Assembly (NCBI GenBank): GCA_036971615.1 | Contig: JAYKKR010000034.1 | Span: 186,001 to 250,000, forward strand | Source: Amyloporia xantha | Taxonomy: Eukaryota > Basidiomycota > Agaricomycetes > Polyporales > Adustoporiaceae | Direction: 5' to 3' | DNA: 64,000 nucleotides | In this document: piece after piece, positions 56,145-64,000 of the stretch | How the letters are laid out: every line of letters starts with the position of its first letter | How positions within the stretch are numbered: position 1 is the first letter of the stretch | Position numbers and translations under genes: made by a program | Notes under the pieces: generated by a model | Database searches by the model: none | What the model saw: only the letters and a program-made list of their open reading frames with translations | Told to the model about the DNA's origin: nothing

Positions 56145-57345
56145 AATTCAATAGGAGAAAGACAGTGTGGCTTCGCGACCAGCTTGCTGAATTCGTACAC
56201 TTTCAGGTAAGCTTCTGATCATGGTCGCCAAGAAATACTCACCTAAGTCAACGGTTATATACTTGTGCGCGAGCACAACCCTATAAAGATATTTCTATTC
56301 GATCGCGCAGTGCATGCAAGTGAGAGGTCCTCAGTGTTAGGAACGACGATAAGGGCGCACCTCAACTGAAGAAGAAATTGCTCGTCGAACTTGAGCTCAC
56401 TTGAGCTCGCTTGAGCTTCAGTACTTATCGAGGTAGGCTATATCTCCGCGAGAAACGAGAAAAAGCATATAGCCGGCAGTCCCTATGTGTTCGCAGTATT
56501 TGTCAGGCCGGGCCCGAAATAGCTGGCGTTCAAAGTCATCGACGGCTGTGCCTGGATGCTACATGGATAGATTTGTCCTGAAGAAATTGTGGTTTAGAAA
56601 TCTATTATGATTGGAGAGGACTAAACACTGAGGGAGACATGTACTGCTAATGTTGTGCTGTTCTGCGGTAAATTGAACATTCTCTGGATCCCTGCCAGTG
56701 GTCAAAATATATACTCGGCTGCTAGTCACCGAGTCGTCCCCGAAGGAGTTCGTCGGCCCGGCTTACGTAACACACCGCGCATGCGGCCGCACGTAGGACC
56801 CCGGCGAATCCCCCAAGAGCCTCGATCCCATTTGGTCCGAAAATCGGCCAAAATTTCGAAAATGTTCGATCCAAAAGGCCGAATTTGGGGGGCGTAGGTC
56901 GAAATGTTCGGTGCCATAACGGTCCGAAATGTACCCCTCAGCCCGCATGTCCGATCCTATCAGGGCCGAAATCCGGCCAGTCCTGGCGTGGAAATGGACA
57001 GGCCGGTCAAGCCGACGGGCATCGCCTCTTCGGTCCCCTGCCGAATGCTCTTCCGTGATCCAGATGGCGTGCAGACGGCGCCGAACAATTGCAGCACCGC
57101 CCGATGAGCAGATCGGCCTTTTTTGCGAGGCTTTAGCGATTTTAAGAGGTTCGATCCCATTTGGGGCCGAAATTAGGCCTTTTGCCGCGAGGTTATGTGC
57201 CCAAAGTCCGAATTGGGCATCGGGCGAGGTCCGAACGAAGGACGATTTGGGATCGAGGCTCTTGGGGGATTCGCCGGGGTCCTCCGCACGTCCGCTGAAT
57301 GCGCTCAGTCAGGTCGTGAACACAAACGCGTAACGTAGAGTATCT
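56145..57345. other. Divergent intergenic region with inverted-repeat element
   Basis: 1.2 kb between the decarboxylase start (minus) and the UPF3 start (plus). The right half is occupied by the inverted-repeat element at 56795-57283; the left half shows nothing specific. Confidence 0.5.
56795..57283. mobile_element. MITE-like inverted-repeat element
   Basis: Perfect 35-bp inverted arms at 56795-56829 (starting AGGACCCCGGCGAATCCCCC) and 57249-57283, 489 bp overall. Inside, a CTCGATCCCATTTGG / TTCGATCCCATTTGG segment recurs near 56820 and 57150 and GGCCGAAA-type words are frequent. GC content is higher than nearby intergenic DNA. No coding frame of transposase type. Target-site duplication was not found, so exact ends are uncertain. 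The right arm is 62 bp before the UPF3 ATG. Confidence 0.65.
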
Positions 57346-59039
57346 ATGTCTCCGAACGAGACGTCGAAAGCATCGACCAGCCCCAACGCCAAGGCGAAAG
57401 CAAAGGGACAGAGAGAGAAGAGCAAGAGTCCCGAGCAAGCAGCAGACCGAACGGCTGAAGACAGTAGTCCGCAGGCTGCCTCCCAATCTTCCTGAAGACA
57501 TCTTTTGGCAGAGTGTGCAGTCATGGGTGACAGAGGAAACAGTGGTGTGGAAGGCGTACTATCAGGGGAAGCTCAGGAAGCGGTGCGTGTAGCCGTCTTT
57601 TGATGTGCCATCGCTGAGTATGAAAGTGTGAAGGTAGGTTGAACAAGGAGAACGTACCCTCACGCGCGTACATCGCATTCAAAAATGAGGACATTCTGGC
57701 TGTATTCAGCAGGGAGTATGATGGGCATCTCTTCAGAGACAAAGCCGGTACGCTCGTCATCGTCATCGCCAGTCTGCGCAGTCATTCATGTCGATACCCA
57801 AGGGAACGAATCGATCGCAGTCGTTGAATTTGCTCCATTTCAGAAGATACCGTCCGAGAAAAAGAAAGCAGACAGCAGAATGGGAACCATTGAGAAAGGT
57901 GTGTACTCCCTCTGGAACTATCCGCGGAACTCTATTCAAGCTCATTGGCATAAGACGAGGATTATATATCCTTCTTAGACTCGCTCAAGGAAGGCTCTAC
58001 CAAACCGGTGGACGCAGAGAGTTTGGACACACTGAGTAGGTCCCATCGTGTATATTGATTCTATCACTTTGCCTGATTGATTTCTACAGTCGCCGCGTCT
58101 CAACCACCCCCACAGCCAACAACTACGCCCCTTCTCGAAGCACTCAAAGCCGAGAAATCTGCCCAGAAAGACAAAGAAGCCATCCTTCGCAACCATGCCC
58201 ATTACAAAGATCAGAGCGCCGTTGCAGGCCCCAGTGCCCCCGCGAAGAAAGAAGACGGGAAGAAGAAAGGCACCGCATCCAGTGCTTCCACCGCCCCGCA
58301 GAAAGCATCAGAAGCCCAGTTAAGTAAGAAGGCGACGAAGAAGGCGGCGGCGGCGGCGGCCAAGGCGGCTCAGCAACAGCAAGCGGCTCCCAGTGCTCCA
58401 GCTGCAAAGACAACCAACGCACCTCCCGTACAGCCCAAACAGGTGCAGCCGGCTGCGGTTGCATCTTCCAAGCCCGCCCGCCCTCCGCGAGAGCGCCAGC
58501 CAAAGCTCCAGGCGCCTGTCACTATAACACCAGCTCTAAGTGCGCCATCTCCAGGGCCAGGCACGGACGCCGTCTCTGCAACTTCTGCGCCGGCAGAGCC
58601 CACGTCCGCACCCGCACGACGAACACGTCCCATGCTCGGACTAGCATCGCGGCAGTTCGAAGCGGCGCTTAATGAAGCAGGTGTCGAGCGGCGGTCGCGC
58701 CGAGAGAAGGGGCCAGCGGCGCCCGGAGACGGGGCGGCGAAAGCCAAGCAGGAGGACGATAAGCGAACAGGTGGCGGGATGCTGAACGTCGCCGCCGCTC
58801 CCTTGCTCCCATCTCGTCCTATTCCGTCGGGTCAGGGTCAGGCCCTCCCATCTGCCCCGATGATCCTGCAGCGGGAAGGTCAGCAAGCGCCCAAGATCCT
58901 TGGACGCGATGGTGGTGGCGCTTCGGTCCCTATGGGAGAACTCGACGAGGGTGCATCTGGTGGGAGAGGCGGAGGGAGACCTAGACCGAGGGGCAGGGGT
59001 CGGGGTGGCGCCAGAGGGGGTGAATCATGGGCATGCTAG
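57346..59039 (+). CDS. upf3: UPF3 nonsense-mediated decay factor (apparent frameshift)
   Basis: Multi-exon. Lys/Ser-rich leader from ATG 57346 (MSPNETSKASTSPNAKAKAK). The Smg4/UPF3 RNP-like domain: ERLKTVVRRLPPNLPEDIFW, WVTEETVVWKAYYQGKLRKR, LNKENVPSRAYIAFKNEDIL, FSREYDGHLFRDKAG, IAVVEFAPFQKIPSEKKK and DEDYISFLDSLKEGSTKPV. A long Ala/Lys/Pro-rich tail follows and ends in Gly/Arg repeats. UPF3 links the exon junction or terminating ribosome to UPF2/UPF1. Between the leader and ERLKT the frame changes by one base at about 57445-57455; dropping one A of GCAGACCGAACGG would join AA-A-ERLKT. Alternatively translation uses an unseen upstream exon. Confidence 0.88.
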
Positions 59040-59755
59040 ACTTGACATTGTATGTACCTACGGATTGTGACCAGACTGGCTCAGCTCATTATGACTGGCA
59101 GGTATTCTGTTTTGCCCCATTCTCCATCCCTCTCTTACAGTGACGGGTGGCTAGGGTTCTTGACAAGCGTGTTGGCTATAGGGGATTCACGCCGCTGTTG
59201 ACCACTCTGGCCCCACTGTCAATCTCCTTGGATGAGTGCCAGCTGGAGACTTCCCAACTTTTTGGTCTCCGCGACATCTCACAATTCATTACTGCACCCT
59301 CCCAAGTATTTTGTATTTTGTCATACCCCTGATCCATGTACAATATATCAAGCCCGGAAATGGATTTACTGTGGCTCGTTGCCGTCAACGATGTCACTAG
59401 CATCGAGAGGGTCGTAGCTACCGTCGCGTTTATAACATTCCCAGGTATAGGTGGCGTTAGGGGTCTATCTATAGCATACCAATGACCACAGGCAGATGTT
59501 TGTCTCGTCCTCATCAACTGCGAGACGTTGAATTGAAACTGCAATACCCGACTTGAACATACTTACTCAATCTGGAGTGATTACGTAAACTACCACTTAG
59601 AGATCCGTGATCGTGCGCTTTGCCACCTGCCTTCGAGCGTCCAACCTTGACACCAACCAAGACTCTGCAGTCCTTTCACAGTCTCTGTGTTCCTCTAGAG
59701 AGCATTATTACTCCTCTGAATTGCTTTAGTTACTCGCACTTGATCTCCAGGAACA
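59040..59755. other. Intergenic, no gene recognised
   Basis: Spacer between UPF3 and SYF2; no conserved frame. Confidence 0.5.
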
Positions 59756-60962
59756 ATGCTAGCGAAGTCTTCAGAAGCAGGCAGCAGTGTTCTGCGGAAG
59801 GTTTCTGATGCAGCAGAGGAGTTTGTCGAGAAGTTGAACGGCGACGAAGAGATGGACCAGGACGAGCAGGAGAAGAGTGGGTCAAAACTTAGCTTGGAGG
59901 AGAGGAAAGCAAAAATGGAGCAGCTCAGGCAGAAGATGGTGCGCCCCTTGGTGTCGCTCTAACCGTTTGACCGGCTCACGTCGTATTCCGCGGACCAGCG
60001 TTCATCTACGCTCGCCAACCGTGCGTCTGTGATTGAAGAGAGCGCCAAGGCAAAAGTCACTGCACGGGACGCTGCCAGGCTTGAACGACAACGCCGGTTG
60101 GCCGAGGTACTTCGTCAGAAGGCCGATGCAGAGGAACAGGGTGAGGACATCGAACGTCAGAAGAACTGGGAATGGACAATTGAGGAAAATGATGAGTGGG
60201 AGAAGAAGAAGGCGCGGAAGGCTAGACGGGCAGAGTTCGAGTTTAACAGTGCGTACCGATTTGTTTGTGATGCTGGCGGGGTGCTTAGATGTGTAGGCGG
60301 AATGGTTCTAACGATGCATTGCTCCTAGACGATGCCGACGCCGCGCGGAGACGTTACAAGAAGGACTTGGATCTTCTTAAGCCCGATTTGGTTGCCTACA
60401 ACAAGCAGAAAGAACAAGCTTTAGGACTACCGGCGGGCACATTAGTCAAAGCCGGAAATAGCTCCTCCTCAATTAGCCAGTTCGATCCCAAGGCGAGCTC
60501 GGTATGCATATGCCCATTTGTTGAGGTGGCTATTTACTCAAAGATGCGCAGATTGTTCCAACAAGTGAACAGCAACGACTCGCAGCAGAGAATCTATACC
60601 GCGACGCCAACAGCTTACTGTATGCTGACAACAAGCCGAGCGAAGAAGCGATCGACCGTGTCGTCAGCAAGATCAATCGAGAGTATGTGTTTATACACTT
60701 GGTATAAATGCGGATCTGACCAGGTCTATAGCATTGATAAGAAGAGCAAATTCTCAAGAAAGCGGAACAATGAGGACGAGGGTGATATCACGTACATCAA
60801 TGAGCGGAATCGTGTCTTCAACAAGAAGGTAGGCATTACGCTTTCACGGGCAAGGAACGGAGACACTCATCCTCCGTCTCATGTGCATCATAGATCGCAC
60901 GATACTACGACAAATATACTGCGGAAATCCGTGCGAGCTTCGAGCGTGGGACTGCACTATGA
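59756..60962 (+). CDS. syf2: Pre-mRNA splicing factor SYF2
   Basis: Multi-exon, ATG at 59756, stop 60960-60962. Acidic start with a coiled coil (LSLEERKAKMEQLRQKM), then RSSTLANRASVIEESAKAKV, ARLERQRRLAEVLRQKADAE, QKNWEWTIEENDEWEKKKAR, RRYKKDLDLLKPDLVAYNKQ, LAAENLYRDANSLLYADNKP, SEEAIDRVVSKINRE, FSRKRNNEDEGDITYINERN and IARYYDKYTAEIRASFERGT. The WEWTIEENDEWEKKK and DITYINERN blocks are typical of SYF2, a member of the Prp19/NineTeen complex of the spliceosome. Introns are short. It converges on the helicase gene to the right. Confidence 0.93.
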
Positions 60963-61095
60963 TATCCTCGTTCAGCTTCTATTGTATTATCTGTACTGTA
61001 TCTCGCCTTGGTCGATAATCATAGTTTCTCCCTTTCTATATACCACCAGCACCATCGTATCGTGTCAAGCCTGATTCACCCACGTTCCCTGCGAA

Positions 61096-61161
61096 GGTTA
61101 TTCTATGGATCGGCGTAGGTTATTCTATGGATCGGCGTAGGTTATTCTATGGATCGGCGTA
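61096..61161. repeat. Three 22-bp tandem repeats
   Basis: GGTTATTCTATGGATCGGCG plus TA, three perfect copies in a row, in the spacer between the 3' ends of SYF2 and the helicase gene. Confidence 0.95.
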
Positions 61162-61215
61162 GAACACCTGGTGTATTTGGTAGTTGTACTCCAAACTAGC
61201 AAATAAGTAATAAGG

Positions 61216-64000
61216 TTAGTTGACTTCCATGGCTGGTCCGTCCATGTAGCCTTCCCCGTCGATGTCTTCATCAGAGTCGAGGTCGTCTGGGCGTGGTATC
61301 TCCGATTCACCAACATGCTTCTCAATTACAAGGGACTTCAGCCTCTGAATGACTTCTTGTGTCTCTAGCCCAAAGTTCCTTTGGAGCTCGGCGATGTACT
61401 CCTCGGCGGACGTGTGTGAGGGTAGATCGATGTCCTTCCCTCTCCACCCGCCGTTCTCTCGTATATACTTCAAGAGCGCTCCCCAAGTGGGATCGAGTAA
61501 CAGCACTGTGGGATCGCCTATAATGACAAGCATGGCTCGCGCTCTCGTGATCGCCACTGTATTGTGCTCAGATATAGCGTATACTTTGCACATCATACTG
61601 TACCCACCGTTTAGCCGTTTAGCATCTCCTACAAAGCCAAGGTCACGCCGTATATCGTGGATCACCTGTGCTTTGCGACTTCGCACGGTAGATATTATGA
61701 TAACACGTCGCTCCTATTTCACATGTCAGTCGAGTACGAGAGAACGAGGAAACAGTAGCCTACCTGGCCTTGAAATTCTTCCACAGTTCCTACTTTAATT
61801 CCCTCCAGTTGACAGTCCGAACGACCGAAAAGCCGTCGTATCTTGCCGCATTGACCAAGGTAGGGGCTGATAACTCCTATTTCTTTATCACCTGCAATGA
61901 CGCCAGCTCTGGTCATTAGTGCATCCTGATATTGTGTTGAAATACGTACGGATTCGCACTTTGCGATCGGATACTAGCGCCTCGCAGTACTTCTTTACTG
62001 TGACAGCCTCATCGATATTAAAGTACGACGGGGAGCCTTCTTCTTGTTCATCTTTGCCTGAAACAGCGTGGAACACGATCGGGAATGTCTTCGAGACGAG
62101 CAAATCCGAGCGGAGCATGCTGTTGACAACAGCGGGGTCACCACACGGTTGCAGTTCACGGTTGTAGAATTGCCTATTAGCAAAATTGATGATAGCTGGA
62201 TGAGATCGCCAATGCTTCAACAGTTTCATGACTCTGTGGGCTATGAGCTCCAGACGCAAAAGGGGTTAGGAATAGGATGTGAAACGTACGTAAGTCCCAT
62301 ATAGGTCTGCAAGTCATAGGTCGGCAGGCTCATCAATCTTTGTAAGTAGCTCTTCTGCAATCCCAACTCGCGTGCAAGAGTAGACCGAGTGACAGGGCCC
62401 ATTTGCTGAACATCGCCTGCCAGTATGATATTGGTGCGCTCGTTGGCCATCGTCATAATAGGTATCATGATGTGCGGCTCCATACTTTGGCCTGCCTCAT
62501 CGACGAAAATGTGACTGAACCACCCACGCTCCATGCCTAGCCCGTACGGAATTCCACCAGACACGCAAGTGCACACAACGACGCGGAACGCTTGCAGGAC
62601 TTCCTTTTCCGGAATAACGAATACGTCGTTGCCATTTATGAGCGAAAAGTCCAGGACGACAGAGTCTTTGAGCTCTTCCGAGTCAGGTTTTCGCCAGAGC
62701 GCGTTCAGCCTGAAGAGCTGCGCATTTCCGAGATCTGCCAGCTTCTCGACGAGTAGATCTGCAGCTTTGTTACTTGGAGCGCAGGCAAGCACCCTCGCAT
62801 GCGGATCATGTTTCAATATTTGATGAATGGCCTCGATGATGGTGACCGTTTTCCCTGTCCCGGGTCTTGAGCATGCATGACGTTAGTACCAGACGGGTGA
62901 CCGACAAAACTAAGGTACTGACGGTCCGTATACAACGAAAGGCACACTTCCTGGTGGCATGTTGACGATAGCAGCGATGGCTCCCATCTGCTCCGGGTTG
63001 GCTCCAAGGGTTTCATCCTCGAGTTCAAGCGCCTCAATCTGCGCGCGATTCACCCGACGTAACGCAACGACATCTTCTGGACGAGGAAATAAAAATCGAG
63101 ATTGCGTGTTCTGTAGAGTCACGGCCTGATGTGCCCTACGAAGCGATATGCGGTTTAGCTTGAAACGCACGTTCACCTTCTTGCTCGGGTGATTGTACAG
63201 GCTGAATTTGTCATCGAGGTGGATAGTGACCCATTTAGATTCAACTTGAAGTCTGTGCACCACACCCTCATACCACGCATCTGAATGATTCTCTGATTTT
63301 TGCACAAGGAGCCGATCGCCAACCAGTAGCGATGGTTTTCCCTCTGCTAGTCCTGGAACAGACAGACTGTCACATACGGGTGAGGACACAGACTCTTGAA
63401 ATACGATCAAGAGTACACACCGATAACGCGGCGGCTCAGCCTTGAGAGCTGTGTCCTTCAAGTCAAGCCGTGATAATTCAAGGCTGCATACACCGCATGA
63501 TTTTCTAGGTATGTATGAGTCATAGCGAATGAGCACGCACCTGAGGTGTAGCTCTTCCAAGTAGAGCAGTGTCTGGAAATGCTTCGCATACGTCTGACTA
63601 CTAAAAGTCGCCGGTAGAAAGCGGCGTTTGACCTCGCCGCGTATTGCACCTCGTTTCCCGGTGTTGAAAACTTTCTCCAGCGCTTCTGGTACAGGGAACC
63701 AGCCGCATTTCACAACCCAGGGTGTATTGGTCCACGTTGGTGGCCTAGACACCGGTATGACATTTCGAGCATGTTCAAGAGGCACAAAGAGCGGGCGGAT
63801 ATACTGGCCCTTAGGTTTCAGCAACTCGTAATCGCTGGCGGAGCCCACAGTGGCAGTGACACGCCGAAAGATCACGAAGCGTTCACGACTCTCTACATCA
63901 TGGAACTCAAATTCGAGCGTATCTTCAAAGCGCCCGATGTACGATGGATGGAACGTGACAACCACTGAGCGTGGCTGGCTACGGTTGATGAAGCGAGAAG
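61216..64000 (-). CDS. MOV10/SDE3-like RNA helicase (5' end beyond window)
   Basis: Partial: the gene runs off the right edge, so the N-terminus is missing. From the edge inward: beta-rich N-terminal domain (VTFHPSYIGRFEDTLEFEF, RPLFVPLEHARNVIPV), then EQMGAIAAIVNMPPGSVPFV and YGP, an intron, and Walker A PPGTGKTVTIIEAI; motif Ia LACAPSNKAADLL; FRLNALWRKP; VVVCTCVSG; DEAG box IFVDEAGQSMEP; GDVQQMGPV; HWRSHPAIINFANRQFYN; IGVISPYLGQCGKIRRL; VGTVEEFQGQERRVIIISTV; NTVAITRARAMLVIIGDP. The end is acidic (DDLDSDEDIDGEGYMDGP). This is a UPF1-like SF1 helicase; the DEAG box and order favour MOV10/SDE3/SAD-3, which act in RNA silencing and retroelement control. The role here is inferred. Confidence 0.9.

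Noticed and set aside
61096..61161. Three 22-bp repeats as a CRISPR-like array
   Set aside because: Repeats are directly adjacent with no spacers, and the genome is eukaryotic.

Overview
The window looks like nuclear DNA of a filamentous basidiomycete (Agaricomycetes; an affinity to Polyporales is a guess). Genes are dense and cut by many 45-75 nt GT-AG introns. It carries a Clp1-type mating regulator, fungal Zn2Cys6 and bHLH regulators, an F-box protein, purine-cytosine (NCS1) permeases, and tRNA-Gly genes with a short intron. There are no bacterial operon signals and no CRISPR array. Exon limits were worked out by eye from splice sites and reading-frame continuity.

Layout. 0-5 kb: a WW-domain gene (minus) beside a degenerate duplicate of its 3' half, then a universal-stress-protein gene (plus). 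5.1-10.3 kb: two tRNA-Gly(GCC) genes in opposite orientation flank a long FHA-domain gene (minus) with an RVxF motif and Ki-67-like short repeats. 10.9-16.6 kb: clp1 (minus), about 2 kb of gene-poor DNA, a conserved unknown gene (minus) and an F-box gene (plus). 17.2-21.5 kb: a large Zn2Cys6 transcription factor (minus). 21.5-24.5 kb: no gene recognised. 24.5-29.7 kb: two tandem NCS1 permease genes (minus). 30.3-31.2 kb: SEC11 signal peptidase (minus), followed by a 404 bp MITE. 33.9-37.3 kb: a divergent pair, a pseudokinase (minus) and a PD-(D/E)XK-like protein (plus) whose putative active-site halves are separated by a coding minisatellite. 38.1-39.5 kb: bHLH factor (minus). 41.3-43.2 kb: MTG2 Obg GTPase (plus). 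43.4-46.7 kb: MCM4 (minus) with four MluI cell-cycle boxes upstream. 47.3-48.7 kb: MoCF/CinA-like protein (minus). 50.4-53.5 kb: two tandem WASP-like WH1-CRIB proteins lacking the actin-nucleating end (plus). 54.0-56.1 kb: aromatic-amino-acid decarboxylase (minus). 56.8-57.3 kb: an inverted-repeat element abutting UPF3 (plus, to 59.0 kb). 59.8-61.0 kb: SYF2 (plus). 61.2 kb to the right edge: a MOV10/SDE3-like RNA helicase (minus), cut by the window end.

Most genes are unrelated housekeeping loci (replication, splicing, mRNA decay, secretion, mitoribosome assembly) mixed with lineage-specific ones. Three otherwise conserved genes (WW, Zn2Cys6, UPF3) each need a one-base frame change, so indel errors in the assembly should be considered before calling any of them pseudogenes. 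The parts that depart most from routine annotation are the FHA/RVxF/Ki-67-like protein, the truncated WASP pair, and the pseudokinase plus nuclease-like divergent pair.
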